Positions 17,067 to 26,654 are shown, counted from the stretch's first letter. The stretch: DNA of 64,000 bases from Mycolicibacterium setense (GCF_000805385.1 NZ_JTJW01000010.1:310001-374000); one strand, 5' to 3'. Notes: generated by a model not told the origin, from the sequence alone. A program made the numbers and translations.

Positions 17067-18794
17067 ATGTACTTCGTCGGACTCGACCTCGCGTGGGGCG
17101 AGAAGAACCAGACGGGCGTGGCCGCCATCGACTCCGGTGGGCGGGTCCTCCACGTCGGTGTGGCGCAGGACGACGACGATATCGCGGCGGCCGTCGAGCC
17201 CTACGTCAGTGGTGACTGCCTGGTGGCCATCGATGCGCCGCTGATCGTGAAGAACCCGACCGGCCACCGGCAGTGCGAACGGGATCTCAACCGGGACTTC
17301 CAGCGGTTCGACGCCGGCGCGCGCCCGGCCTTCACCGAACGCCCCGAGTTCAAGCATCCCCGCGGCGCCCGCATCGCCTCGGCGCTCGGATTGGACATGG
17401 ATCCGTCATCGACGTCGAACCGCCGCGCGATCGAGGTCTATCCGCATCCGGCGAGCGTCGTGCTGTTCGGCCTCGACAAGACCCTGAAGTACAAGCGCGG
17501 CTCGTTCGGCGATCGCCAGCACGAGCTGCTGCGGTTGATGACGTTCATCGAAGAGCTCGACGGGGCGACGCCGCGGCTGCGCGCAAACCGCAGCGTCAGT
17601 TGGGTCGAGTTGCGTCGGCGCATCGAGGCCGCCACGCGGCCGGGCCAGCTCGACCGTGACGAGGACCCCGTCGACGCCATGCTCTGCGCCTACATCGCGC
17701 TGTACTGGTATCACCGGCCCGAGGACGTGACGATCTACGGCGATTTCGCCTCCGGTTACATCGTCACCCCGTCACTGCCCGCCGACCGGCTGCCCCGCTC
17801 ACGACCAACACCGGCACGCGAAGATCCGCCGTCGAGCGCGGTGGCCGAATACGCTGCCCGGCGTCCGGATCTGGTGGCTGCCACAGAGAAGTACCTCAAG
17901 CTGGTCACCGGACTGCTCGACGAGGCGGGCATCAACTACCTGAGCATCACCGCACGGACCAAGAGTGTCGATTCGTTCGCCGCGAAAGCCAACCGCCGTG
18001 CGGCCGACGGCACTCCGCTGTACAGCGATCCGCTGGTGGAGGTCACCGACCAGGTGGGCCTGCGCGTCATCACCTATCTGCGTGAGGATGTCGACGCCGT
18101 GGCCAACCTGCTGGCCGAGGAGATGCGGCTGCTCGACGATCAGGACATGGGTTTGCAGACGGCCCGCCAGGGCCGGTGGGGTTATGCGAGCCGGCACCTG
18201 CTGATCGGTGTGGAAGGCGAACAGTATCCGGCGTCCATCCAGGTCCGCACCGTCCTGCAGCACGCGTGGGCCGAGTTCGAGCACGATGTGCGGTACAAAG
18301 GCTCGATCCCGGCCGAGCATGTCAGCGAACTGGACCGCCGGTTCACGTTGGCCGCCGGGCTTCTGGAGCTGGCCGACCGCGAGTTCACCGAGATCCGGGA
18401 ACGGCTGCGCCAGACCATGTCCGACGAGGACGAGGGCGCGGAATTCGCAGAGTCGTCTGCGGACGCGCGCATCGCCACCCCGGTGCTGGCCACCTTTCTG
18501 GGCAACCGCTTCGCCGACGCCGGCTGGTCGCGCACCGACCACTACAGCTGGATCTCGGGGCTGCTGCTCGAGCTCGGCATCACGTCACTGGATGCGCTGA
18601 CCGGTGTGCTGGATTCGGTGGACACCGATGAGATCAACCGCCTGATGGACTACCGGTACCCGCCAGGGGCAGTGCGTCGCCTCGACGATGCCCTGCTGGC
18701 CGTATTCGGAGACCGCTACCTCGGGCTCGACGGCAATGCCCATCGGATCGCGTTGCTGCAGAACCGGATCGAGAAGTTGCGCGCCGACTCCTAG
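17067..18794 (+). CDS. relZ: RelZ-type fusion: RNase HII/DUF429 domain plus RelA/SpoT (p)ppGpp synthetase
   Basis: 575 residues. Residues 1-240 form a DUF429/RNase-H-like domain (MYFVGLDLAWGEKNQTGVAA, then CLVAIDAPL and DPVDAMLCAYIAL with acidic residues). Residues about 275-430 carry the alarmone synthetase core: SITARTKSVDSFAAKANRR, EVTDQVGLRVITYL, YASRHLLIG and ASIQVRTVLQHAWAEFEHD, followed by YKG. No HD hydrolase domain. This matches M. smegmatis RelZ (MSMEG_5849, MS_RHII-RSD), reported to join R-loop/RNase HII activity to (p)ppGpp/pGpp synthesis. ATG at 17067. The stop overlaps the convergent permease stop. Confidence 0.92.
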   Translation: MYFVGLDLAWGEKNQTGVAAIDSGGRVLHVGVAQDDDDIAAAVEPYVSGDCLVAIDAPLIVKNPTGHRQCERDLNRDFQRFDAGARPAFTERPEFKHPRGARIASALGLDMDPSSTSNRRAIEVYPHPASVVLFGLDKTLKYKRGSFGDRQHELLRLMTFIEELDGATPRLRANRSVSWVELRRRIEAATRPGQLDRDEDPVDAMLCAYIALYWYHRPEDVTIYGDFASGYIVTPSLPADRLPRSRPTPAREDPPSSAVAEYAARRPDLVAATEKYLKLVTGLLDEAGINYLSITARTKSVDSFAAKANRRAADGTPLYSDPLVEVTDQVGLRVITYLREDVDAVANLLAEEMRLLDDQDMGLQTARQGRWGYASRHLLIGVEGEQYPASIQVRTVLQHAWAEFEHDVRYKGSIPAEHVSELDRRFTLAAGLLELADREFTEIRERLRQTMSDEDEGAEFAESSADARIATPVLATFLGNRFADAGWSRTDHYSWISGLLLELGITSLDALTGVLDSVDTDEINRLMDYRYPPGAVRRLDDALLAVFGDRYLGLDGNAHRIALLQNRIEKLRADS

Positions 18795-20230
18795 GGCGCG
18801 TCACCGAGGTGGGTCGGGTCGGTGATACCCGGCCCACGAATACCCAGTTGACGGTTGATCAGCATGGTGACGCCGAACAGAACGACGCCGATGACGACGA
18901 GGGCGAGCGCCAGGATGTACTGCTCCGGCGGTCGTCCCGAGGTGGGCAGCACCAGGTACATCGAGGCGATGAAGCCGATGACGGGCAGCACGGTCGGAGT
19001 CTTGAAGTGCCCGCCCTCTTCTCGGACATCACGTCGCAGCACCAGGACCGCGATGTTGACCACCGAGAAGACCGCGAGCAACAACAGCGACGTGGTGCCG
19101 CCGAGGATCGCGACGGTGTCTCCGCTCGCGAAGGCCGACACATAGAAGATCAGGCTGAACGCGATGAGCGTGGTGAACAGGATTGCCACCCAGGGGGTGT
19201 GCCGCCTCGGGTGCACCGCGCCCAGCACCGGCGGCAGCACGTGCTGACGGGCCATGCCGTAGATCAGTCGACTGGCCATCAGCATGTTGATCAGCGCGGT
19301 GTTCGAAACCGCGAACATCGAGATGATCGGCAGGATGTTCGAGAACGGCAGCCCGGGTGCGGCCGCTTCCATGACCTTCACCAGGGGTGACGAGTCGGCC
19401 TCGGCAAGTTCCCCGACCGGCACCAGCGCGACGGCGATGATGGCTACGACGACGTAGACGAGGCCGGCGATCCCCAGGCCCGTCAACAACACCTTGGGGA
19501 AGATCCGCACCGGATCCTTGGTTTCCTCAGCCATATTGACCGAATCCTCGAAGCCGACCATCGCGAAGAACGCCAGCGATGTCGCCGCGGTGACGGCGAT
19601 GAAGGCGTTCTTCTCCCCGGACGTGTCGAATGCGACAACGCGGGAGAAATCGACCTCGACACCGCTGATGATGGCCCACAGTCCGACCACGACGACAATC
19701 ACAAGGCCGGTGATCTCCACGAACGTGAGAAAGACGTTGAGCTTGACGCTTTCGCTGACGCCTCGGAGATTCACCGTGGCGATCAACGCCATGAACAGCA
19801 GTGCCAGCGCGACAGTGCCCAACCGCTGCCAGCTGAAGATGTGGTCGAAATTCACCTCGATGGCGTCGAAGAAGCTGATCGCGAAGAACCGTGAAGCCGT
19901 TGAGGCCGAGGTGATTCCAGAACACATCACGATGAACGCCACCAAAAAGGTGACGAACTGGATGCCAAATGCCTTGTGCGCGTACAGCGCTGCGCCGGCT
20001 GCCTGCGGATACTTGGTGACCAGCTCGAGATAGCTGAACGCGGTGATGGTGGCGATCAGGAAGGCCGCCAGGAACGGTAGCCACGCGGCACCGCCGACTT
20101 CCTTGGCGACTTGCCCCGTCAACGCATAGACGCCCGTGCCGAGAATGTCGCCGACGACGAACAGTAGTAAGAGTCCGGGCCCCATCACCCGCTTGAGCTG
20201 TGGCTCCTCCGCGGTTGCGGGTTGCGACAT
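18791..20230 (-). CDS. APC-superfamily amino-acid permease
   Basis: 479 residues with about twelve hydrophobic segments. The N-terminus MGPGLLLLFVVGDILGTGVY and the segment FFAMVGFEDSVNMAEETKDP (TM6 region) are typical of APC permeases of the cationic amino acid/YhdG branch. Substrate not predictable. It lies 10 bp downstream of a TetR gene on the same strand, which probably regulates it. Confidence 0.92.
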   Translation of the reverse strand: MSQPATAEEPQLKRVMGPGLLLLFVVGDILGTGVYALTGQVAKEVGGAAWLPFLAAFLIATITAFSYLELVTKYPQAAGAALYAHKAFGIQFVTFLVAFIVMCSGITSASTASRFFAISFFDAIEVNFDHIFSWQRLGTVALALLFMALIATVNLRGVSESVKLNVFLTFVEITGLVIVVVVGLWAIISGVEVDFSRVVAFDTSGEKNAFIAVTAATSLAFFAMVGFEDSVNMAEETKDPVRIFPKVLLTGLGIAGLVYVVVAIIAVALVPVGELAEADSSPLVKVMEAAAPGLPFSNILPIISMFAVSNTALINMLMASRLIYGMARQHVLPPVLGAVHPRRHTPWVAILFTTLIAFSLIFYVSAFASGDTVAILGGTTSLLLLAVFSVVNIAVLVLRRDVREEGGHFKTPTVLPVIGFIASMYLVLPTSGRPPEQYILALALVVIGVVLFGVTMLINRQLGIRGPGITDPTHLGDAP

Positions 20231-20240
20231 TCCCCCTCCT

Positions 20241-20870
20241 TCAGCCGGTCAGACGCGTACCCGCCCGCTCATCGACGGGCGCCAGCACGTCGATGACGTC
20301 GATCAATGTGGCGCGGGCACTGGCTCTGGGCCCCTCCCCTTCGTCGACCAACGATGCCACGACGGCTCCGTCGACCGCACACACCAGGGCGGTGACCAAT
20401 TCTGCCCGCACCGAACGACCCGAGCGTTCCACCACCTCGACCACCGCGTCGGTGCGCTGTTGGAGGATGCGGCGCTGGATGTCGCGCAGCCCCGGCTGGC
20501 GGGCGCAGGCGATGTAACGCTCGTAGCGCGAGATCAACTCCTCGGTTCCGCGCCACTCCGGTGATTCCCCGAGCAACAAGTCGACGAGGATGTCCGCAGT
20601 CGATTCGGCACCGCGGCGCCGTCGCGAAAGGGCAGCCACACCGGCGGTCAGTTGTTCGGTTTCCCGGGTTCCGATGTACTCGACGGCCTTCGCGATGAGG
20701 TCGTCCAGTGACGAGAAGTAGTACGTCGTCGAGGCCAGCGGGAGGCCGGCGCGACGGGCCACGGCACGGTGCCGGACGGCGTCGAAACCGCCTTCACAAA
20801 GTAATTCAGCAGCCGCCCTGACGAGGGCGTACCGCCGACGCTCCCCTTTAGGGGTGACCGCTGCCGTCAC
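20241..20870 (-). CDS. TetR-family regulator upstream of the permease
   Basis: 209 residues from a GTG at 20870. N-terminal helix-turn-helix in DAVRHRAVARRAGLPLASTTYYFSSLDDL (about 29-57, split here across the recognition helix). The C-terminal ligand domain is unassigned. It shares a likely transcript with the permease gene (10-bp gap) and is divergent from the exported esterase with a 133-bp promoter region between. Operator not identified with certainty. Confidence 0.87.
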   Translation of the reverse strand: MTAAVTPKGERRRYALVRAAAELLCEGGFDAVRHRAVARRAGLPLASTTYYFSSLDDLIAKAVEYIGTRETEQLTAGVAALSRRRRGAESTADILVDLLLGESPEWRGTEELISRYERYIACARQPGLRDIQRRILQQRTDAVVEVVERSGRSVRAELVTALVCAVDGAVVASLVDEGEGPRASARATLIDVIDVLAPVDERAGTRLTG

Positions 20871-21003
20871 GGTTCACATGCTGCCAGCCAGGCCCTCTCC
20901 ACATCGGGCTTTCGGTCAATCATCAGGCTCTACTCAGGTTTTGCCACCGCCTCGCCGGCATTGCGAATGCCACCGTCCGATGCCATTGTCGGGCGATGGC
21001 AAG

Positions 21004-21837
21004 ATGGCCCGCATGCCCAACTTGACCCGTCGCGCAGTTCTGCGCCTCGGCGTCGGTGCGGCTGCCGGCGCTGCCGGTGCTGTAGCCCTCGCCTCCGCCC
21101 CGGTCTCACCCGCCAGCCCGGTGTCTGCCCCGACATTCACCACCGGCTCATTCGTGTCCGCCGCGCGCGGCGGGACGAACACCAACTGGGCCATCGCGCG
21201 CCCACCCGGTCAGACTGGCAAACTCCGTCCGGTTATCGCGTTGCACGGCAAAGGGCAGGATGCGGCCGGCGTGATGGCCGGCGGAGTGGAACAGGGCTTG
21301 GCCGACGCGGTGGCGGCCGGGCTGCCGCCGTTCGCGGTCGTCGCGGTCGACGGCGGCGGAAGCTATTGGCACAAACGGGCGTCCGGTGAGGACTCAGGCG
21401 CGATGGTGCTCGACGAGCTGATCCCGATGCTCGGCGATCAGGGCCTGGACACCTCACGGGTTGGGTTCCTCGGCTGGTCGATGGGCGGCTACGGGGCGTT
21501 GCTGCTGGGCTCACGGCTCGGGCCGGGCCGCACCGCAGCGATCTGTGCGGTCAGCCCGGCGCTCTGGACGTCCTCGGGCGCCGCTGCGCCCGGCGCCTTC
21601 GACAGCGCAGCCGATTACGCCGCCAACAGTGTGTGGGGCCAGAGCGCGCTGGGATCGATCCCGATCCGGATCGATTGCGGCAACAGCGATCCGTTCTACT
21701 CGGCCACCAAGCAGTTCATCGCCGAGCTGCCCAATCCGCCGGCGGGTGGCTTCTCCCCCGGCGGACACGACGGCAGCTTCTGGAGTTCGCAGCTGCCCGC
21801 CGAGATCTCCTGGATGGCCCCGCTGCTCGTGGCCTAG
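21004..21837 (+). CDS. Tat-exported alpha/beta-hydrolase esterase (Rv0774c-like)
   Basis: 277 residues. The N-terminus MPNLTRRAVLRLGVGAAAGA has twin arginines followed by a hydrophobic stretch and Ala-rich cleavage region, a Tat signal. The mature part has the Ser159 nucleophile in GFLGWSMGGYGA, with Asp in DCGNSDPFY and His in SPGGHDGSFW, the fold of antigen-85-like esterases. ATG at 21004, or 21013. M. tuberculosis Rv0774c, at the matching locus, is an exported esterase; lipid ester hydrolysis at the envelope is likely. It converges with purD (4-bp gap). Confidence 0.9.
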   Translation: MARMPNLTRRAVLRLGVGAAAGAAGAVALASAPVSPASPVSAPTFTTGSFVSAARGGTNTNWAIARPPGQTGKLRPVIALHGKGQDAAGVMAGGVEQGLADAVAAGLPPFAVVAVDGGGSYWHKRASGEDSGAMVLDELIPMLGDQGLDTSRVGFLGWSMGGYGALLLGSRLGPGRTAAICAVSPALWTSSGAAAPGAFDSAADYAANSVWGQSALGSIPIRIDCGNSDPFYSATKQFIAELPNPPAGGFSPGGHDGSFWSSQLPAEISWMAPLLVA

Positions 21838-21841
21838 TTGG

Positions 21842-23110
21842 CTAGACGCTGATCCGACCCTCGGCGGCGGCCAGACCGATGTCGGTGCGGAAGTGGCTGC
21901 CCGGCAACCGGATCGACTTGACGAGCGCATATGCCGCATCACGTGCGGCGGGCAGGTCCGCCCCGGTGCCTACCACCGAGAGCACCCGGCCGCCCGAGGA
22001 CACCACTTCGCCGTCCTCACGGCGCGCCGTGCCGGCATGCAGCACGCCATCGGCTTCCGATCCGTGGATGACGTCGCCGACCCGCGGCCGGCCCGGATAG
22101 TTCTCGGCGGCCACCACGACGGTGACGGCGTAGCCGTCGCGCCACTGCAGCTCACCGAATGAGGCGAGTTCGCCGGTGGCCGCGGCGTTCAGCAGTTGAC
22201 CGAGCGGCGAATCAAGCAGCGCCAGAACCGATTGCGTCTCCGGATCACCGAAGCGGCAGTTGAACTCCACCACCGCCGGGCCGTTCGACGTGATCGCCAA
22301 ACCCGCGTACAGCAGACCCGAGAACGAGCTGCCGCGCGCAACCAATTCCGCGGCAACGGGTTTCACCACCTCGTCGACGATCTGGTTCTTCACCGAGTCC
22401 GGCAGCCACGGCAACGGGGCGTAGGCGCCCATGCCGCCGGTGTTCGGCCCGGTGTCGCCGTCGCCGACGCGCTTGAAGTCCTGCGCGGGCAGCAGTGGCA
22501 CGACGGTGGCGCCGTCGACCACGCAGAACAGCGACACTTCGGGACCGTCGAGGAACGACTCCAGCAGTACCGGGTGCCCCGAATCGAGCAGGCTGGCGGC
22601 ATGCGCCCGGGCGGCGTCGCGATCGGCGCTGACCACCACGCCCTTACCGGCGGCCAGGCCGTCGTCTTTGACCACCCAGGCGGCCTGACCGGCCGACGGG
22701 CCGAACCGGTCCAGTGCCGCGTCGAGGTGGGCGGGGTTGTCGACGATCTCGCTGCTCGCGGTACGGACGCCGGCCGCGGCCATGACGTCCTTGGCGAAGG
22801 CCTTGGAGCCCTCGATGCGGGAGGCGTCCTTGCTCGCTCCGAAGCAGGCGATTCCGGCGGCCCGGACGGCGTCGGCCACTCCGAGCACCAGCGGAACCTC
22901 GGGGCCGATCACCACAAGGTCACTTCGCAGGCGCTGCGCCAGCTTCACCACGGCCTCGCCGGAGGTGATGTCGACGTCGTACTGGTCGGCGATGGACTGG
23001 GTGCCGGCGTTGCCGGGGGCCACCGCCAACTCCTCCACCTGCGGATCGCGGCGCAGGGCCAGCAGCAGGGCGTGTTCACGGGCACCGGATCCGATAACGA
23101 GGACGCGCAC
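21842..23110 (-). CDS. purD: phosphoribosylamine-glycine ligase PurD
   Basis: 422 residues from a GTG. ATP-grasp enzyme that forms GAR from phosphoribosylamine and glycine. The N-terminal VLVIGSGAREHAL, the ATP-grasp LLESFLDGPEVSLFCVVDG and the signature FNCRFGDPETQ are present. Full length. It is divergent from the CYP125-type P450, with about 100 bp between that hold an operator-like palindrome. Confidence 0.97.
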   Translation of the reverse strand: MRVLVIGSGAREHALLLALRRDPQVEELAVAPGNAGTQSIADQYDVDITSGEAVVKLAQRLRSDLVVIGPEVPLVLGVADAVRAAGIACFGASKDASRIEGSKAFAKDVMAAAGVRTASSEIVDNPAHLDAALDRFGPSAGQAAWVVKDDGLAAGKGVVVSADRDAARAHAASLLDSGHPVLLESFLDGPEVSLFCVVDGATVVPLLPAQDFKRVGDGDTGPNTGGMGAYAPLPWLPDSVKNQIVDEVVKPVAAELVARGSSFSGLLYAGLAITSNGPAVVEFNCRFGDPETQSVLALLDSPLGQLLNAAATGELASFGELQWRDGYAVTVVVAAENYPGRPRVGDVIHGSEADGVLHAGTARREDGEVVSSGGRVLSVVGTGADLPAARDAAYALVKSIRLPGSHFRTDIGLAAAEGRISV

Positions 23111-23138
23111 GGTCGTAGCGTAGCGGGAAACCTCCGGG

Positions 23139-23163
23139 CATACACTTGACGCCGCAGTGTATG
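23139..23163. promoter_or_regulatory. operator-like inverted repeat between purD and the P450
   Basis: CATACACT at 23139-23146 and its exact complement AGTGTATG at 23156-23163, with a 9-nt spacer. Size and symmetry fit a TetR-type operator; the TetR gene immediately after the P450 is the obvious candidate. TATGGT at 23160-23165 could be the P450 promoter -10 element, which would place the right arm over it. Confidence 0.55.
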
Positions 23164-23210
23164 GTCGAACGCAGAAATGTGCTCGCCGTCACACGAGGAG
23201 ATGATCCGGC

Positions 23211-24485
23211 TTGACCACGATGAATGCCTGCCCGTTCGGCGCCGACGGTGATGTCCCCCCAGTCGCTTCGCTCCTACCCCCGGGGATGGACTTCACCGAT
23301 CCCGACGTCCTGCTCCGCGGAATCCCCGTCACCGAGTTCGCCGAACTGCGCAAGACCGCGCCCGTGTGGTGGAACGAGCAGGATGAGTCGATCTTCAATG
23401 ACGGCGGCTACTGGGTGATCACCCGCCACGAGGACATCAAGACCATCTCCCGCGACGGCGGCGCGGTGTGGTCGACCAACGCCAAGGGCGCCGTCATGCG
23501 CCTCCCCGAAGGCGTCACCTCAGAACAACTCGACCTCACCAAGGCACTGCTGATCAACCACGACGCGCCCGAGCACACCCGGCTGCGCAAACTGGTGTCA
23601 CGACTGTTCACGCCGCGTTCAGTGGCTGGGTTGGAAGAGAAACTGGCCGTGGCGGCCCGCAACATCGTGGCGGCGGCGGCCGAGAAGGACACCGGCAATT
23701 TCGTGGACGACGTGGCCATGAGCCTGCCGCTGCAGGCCATCGCGGACCTGATCGGCGTACCCGAGGAAGACCGGGAGAAGCTCTTCCACTGGACCAACGC
23801 CATCATGAATACCGACGATCCGGATTTCGACAGCGATCCGACCATGGCCAACGCGGAGCTCATGGGCTACGCGTACAACATGGCCGAGCAGCGCCGGAAC
23901 TGCCCGGCCGATGACATCGTGACGCGCCTGGTGCAGGCGGATGTCGATGGCGACTCGCTCGGCGAGGTGGAGTTCGCGTTCTTCGTGATCCTGCTGGCCG
24001 TGGCAGGCAACGAGACCACCCGCAACGCCATGACGCACGGGATGAACGCGTTCCTCGAAAACCCCGACCAGTGGGAGCTTTTCAAGCGCGAACGGCCCGA
24101 GACCGCCGTTGACGAGATCATCCGCTGGGCCACCCCCGTGCACTGCTTCCAGCGCACCGCTCTGGTCGACACCCAGATCGGGGATGTCACCGTGAAAGCC
24201 GGCCAGCGCGCCGGCCTGTTCTACAGCTCGGCCAACTTCGACGAAGACGTCTTCGACTCGCCCTTCACGTTCGACATCCTGCGCAACCCCAACCCGCACC
24301 TGGCCTTCGGTGGCAACGGCGCGCACTACTGCATCGGCGCCAATTTGGCCCGCATGGAGATCAAGCTGATGTTCAACGAGATCGCCGATCAGATTCCCGA
24401 CATCACCAAACTGGGCGAGCCGCAACGTCTTCGGTCCGGATGGATCAACGGGGTCAAGGACCTGCCGGTGTCCTATCACCGTTGA
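23211..24485 (+). CDS. CYP125-family cytochrome P450 (steroid side-chain oxidase type)
   Basis: 424 residues. Heme ligand Cys374 in FGGNGAHYCIGANLARMEI, I-helix LAVAGNETTRNAMTHG and ExxR in VDEIIRW. N-terminal LPPGMDFTDPDVL and long stretches (SANFDEDVF, PFTFDILRNPNPH) closely parallel CYP125, the cholesterol/cholestenone C26 hydroxylase of M. tuberculosis; rapid growers carry several paralogues. The start is TTG with GAGGAG 10 nt upstream; an ATG at 23220 is the alternative. Likely a sterol or related-substrate oxidase; no ferredoxin is adjacent. Confidence 0.9.
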   Translation: MTTMNACPFGADGDVPPVASLLPPGMDFTDPDVLLRGIPVTEFAELRKTAPVWWNEQDESIFNDGGYWVITRHEDIKTISRDGGAVWSTNAKGAVMRLPEGVTSEQLDLTKALLINHDAPEHTRLRKLVSRLFTPRSVAGLEEKLAVAARNIVAAAAEKDTGNFVDDVAMSLPLQAIADLIGVPEEDREKLFHWTNAIMNTDDPDFDSDPTMANAELMGYAYNMAEQRRNCPADDIVTRLVQADVDGDSLGEVEFAFFVILLAVAGNETTRNAMTHGMNAFLENPDQWELFKRERPETAVDEIIRWATPVHCFQRTALVDTQIGDVTVKAGQRAGLFYSSANFDEDVFDSPFTFDILRNPNPHLAFGGNGAHYCIGANLARMEIKLMFNEIADQIPDITKLGEPQRLRSGWINGVKDLPVSYHR

Positions 24486-24523
24486 CCGACTGCTTGGCCT
24501 GTCGGTTGTTCTAGGATTCGCCC

Positions 24524-25153
24524 ATGCGTACGCACGGGTGGGCCGGCTCGGCGCCGGCCACGGACGACGAGGCGATTGCCCGCATCCTGGCCGCAGCCGG
24601 GAAGGCGATCGACGAGCGCGGGGCGGATTTCTCGATCGCCGACGTGGCCCGCACCCTCGGCGTCACCCGCCAGACCGTCTACCGCTATTTCCCTAGCACC
24701 GATGCCCTGCTGGTCGCGGCTGCCGTCCATGCAGCCAGTGACTTCCTGGACCGGTTGGCGGCGCACATCAAGGGCATGACCGATCCGGTGGAGGCGGTCA
24801 CCGAATCCATCGCCACCTCGCTGGAGTGGTTGCCCCAGGACAAGCACATCGGTTTGCTCGTGGCTCCCGGGCGTGCGAACGCGCACACCGAGTCGGTGAC
24901 GTCGGATGTCGCAGTCGACTTTGCCCGCGCCATGCTGCACAAGATGGACGTCGACTGGGCCGAGGTGGGGTACTCGGACGCCGAACTCGATGAGCTCGCC
25001 GAGCACCTACTTCGGATCATCCAGTCGTTCGTCATCGACCCGGGCCGGCCGCCCCGCACCGGAGCGGCCCTGCGCGGCTATCTGACGCGGTGGGTCGGTT
25101 CGGCCGTGGTGGGCGGCCGTGTGACGTCCGACAGGCGGCCGGCGGGAATCTGA
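24524..25153 (+). CDS. TetR-family regulator following the CYP125-type P450
   Basis: 209 residues. Helix-turn-helix in FSIADVARTLGVTRQTVYRYF (about 36-56, split between FSIADVARTLG and VTRQTVYRYF). The position corresponds to Rv0775. It is 38 bp downstream of the P450 on the same strand and may repress that gene through the palindrome at 23139-23163. It converges with the M15-like lipoprotein gene. Confidence 0.87.
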   Translation: MRTHGWAGSAPATDDEAIARILAAAGKAIDERGADFSIADVARTLGVTRQTVYRYFPSTDALLVAAAVHAASDFLDRLAAHIKGMTDPVEAVTESIATSLEWLPQDKHIGLLVAPGRANAHTESVTSDVAVDFARAMLHKMDVDWAEVGYSDAELDELAEHLLRIIQSFVIDPGRPPRTGAALRGYLTRWVGSAVVGGRVTSDRRPAGI

Positions 25154-25167
25154 ACCTGTATCCGCCT

Positions 25168-25863
25168 TCAGCGTCGTTCGAAATGCTGGTAGTCGACCGG
25201 GTCCCGCCAATGCCCACCCCACCGCCAGCCGCGCTCGCCGAAAGCGCGCACGACGACGTCACCATCGCGGATCATCCCCTGATCGGTGCGGGTGCGGTCC
25301 AGGTACTTCCGGGCCGTGGTCGGCTGCAATTCACCCGAGGCCGAGATGAACGGATTGATCAGCGGGTTGACGTCCACCGCGCGACCGTAGGCATGCAACG
25401 ACCATGATCCGTTCGCCAGCGACCGGCAATTGAACGCCGAGGTGTTGTTGTCCTGCATGGACAGTTCATCATCGGCACGCGGATAGTTCTCCACCGTGCG
25501 AATCTTCTCGATCGGGAATCGCGCCGCATACAGATCCCCGAAGATCCCGATCACGTCGCTGACCGCGTCACGGTGCACCACCAGCTCACCCCGGTGCGAG
25601 CGCCCGCCAAACCCGATATACGACAAGGTAATTCGGCGAAGGTCGGCTGGCGGCACCGGACATCCGGGACGCCAGCTGACACCCAGTGCGGCCGCGTCCA
25701 CCGGCCGAACATGCGCGGGTTGCATCGCCGCGGAACTGGGCTGCGGCGCGCCGACGGCAGGCGACTGCATCCTCGGCTCCGGCGCATCATCGGCACAGCC
25801 CGCCATGCACCCGGCGAACACACCGACCACCAGGGCACAGGCGCGGACCGTTGCGATGCCCAC
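25168..25863 (-). CDS. M15-like zinc peptidase lipoprotein
   Basis: 231 residues from a GTG. Signal sequence with a lipobox ending at Cys23 (CMAGC), so probably a lipid-anchored envelope protein. The catalytic domain has SLHAYGRAVDVNP (His157, Asp164) and DPVDYQHFE (His227), the zinc site of the peptidase M15_4 family, which includes D-alanyl-D-alanine carboxypeptidase/endolysin-type enzymes. Likely acts on peptidoglycan peptides. A second, VanX-type M15 enzyme lies at 49272-49931. Confidence 0.85.
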   Translation of the reverse strand: MGIATVRACALVVGVFAGCMAGCADDAPEPRMQSPAVGAPQPSSAAMQPAHVRPVDAAALGVSWRPGCPVPPADLRRITLSYIGFGGRSHRGELVVHRDAVSDVIGIFGDLYAARFPIEKIRTVENYPRADDELSMQDNNTSAFNCRSLANGSWSLHAYGRAVDVNPLINPFISASGELQPTTARKYLDRTRTDQGMIRDGDVVVRAFGERGWRWGGHWRDPVDYQHFERR

Positions 25864-25986
25864 CCAGCCACTCTAGGTCGCGAATCGACGGACTTCCGTG
25901 GACGCCGAAACGAGAAATTGGCGCCCGAGCGACCCTCGACCGGAATTTAGACTCGAGCCCTCGACACAGCTGAGGGGCGGTGAAGC

Positions 25987-26637
25987 ATGGGGAACAGAGG
26001 TAGGGCGACACTGGCCCGGGCCCGTGCGGCAGCGTTCTGCTGTTGCGTTTCGCTGTTACCGGCTTGCAGCGTCGGCATATCCGTGAAGTTCAACGCACCG
26101 AGCACCGCCGCCGCCGCCGCAGCCACAGTGCTTCCCGTCGAAGACGTGCGCAGCATCTCCGGAGTGGCGGAATTCCATGAAGTAGCCGAGTTGGATGTCG
26201 CCGCACCGGCTGCCATCCCGAACACACCCGCTGGGTGCCGCGGACTGTTCGACCCACCCACCGTGTTCGGCGCCGACTGGGAACAGTTCCGCGCCGCAGG
26301 CTACAGCGCATTGCTCGACGCTCCGGTGCTCCCCATCATGGCCGACGTTCGCCAAGCAGTGGCCGTCTACCCGGACTCGACCACAGCGCAGACGAAATTC
26401 GACCGGCTCACGGACGCGGTACCCGACTGCACCAAGGCAGGTACCGGATACCACCGGCGCACGGTGCAGAGCCCTGATCGGAACACCCTGCTGCTCAACA
26501 GCGAAGAAGCCGACGGCCCCTACACCACGTACCGGCTCACCGGCACCACGCTGATCAGCACGACCGCACTCGGACTTCCCGACAGCGAGCGCGTCGCTCG
26601 GGAGGTACTCGACGATCTGGAACGAGCGCAGCGGTAA
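25987..26637 (+). CDS. lipoprotein with PknH-type extracellular sensor domain
   Basis: 216 residues. Signal peptide with lipobox LLPAC (Cys about 27). The mature domain (VFGADWEQFRAAGYS, then AVAVYPDSTTAQTKFDRL and DCTKAGTGYHRR) resembles the extracellular domain of the kinase PknH and the related sensor-domain lipoproteins of mycobacteria, including paired cysteines in AGCRG and PDCTKA. Role unknown; such proteins are thought to bind envelope ligands. ATG at 25987 with GGGGCGGTGAA upstream. Confidence 0.83.
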   Translation: MGNRGRATLARARAAAFCCCVSLLPACSVGISVKFNAPSTAAAAAATVLPVEDVRSISGVAEFHEVAELDVAAPAAIPNTPAGCRGLFDPPTVFGADWEQFRAAGYSALLDAPVLPIMADVRQAVAVYPDSTTAQTKFDRLTDAVPDCTKAGTGYHRRTVQSPDRNTLLLNSEEADGPYTTYRLTGTTLISTTALGLPDSERVAREVLDDLERAQR

Positions 26638-26654
26638 AGGACTGCCCCTGAGGG

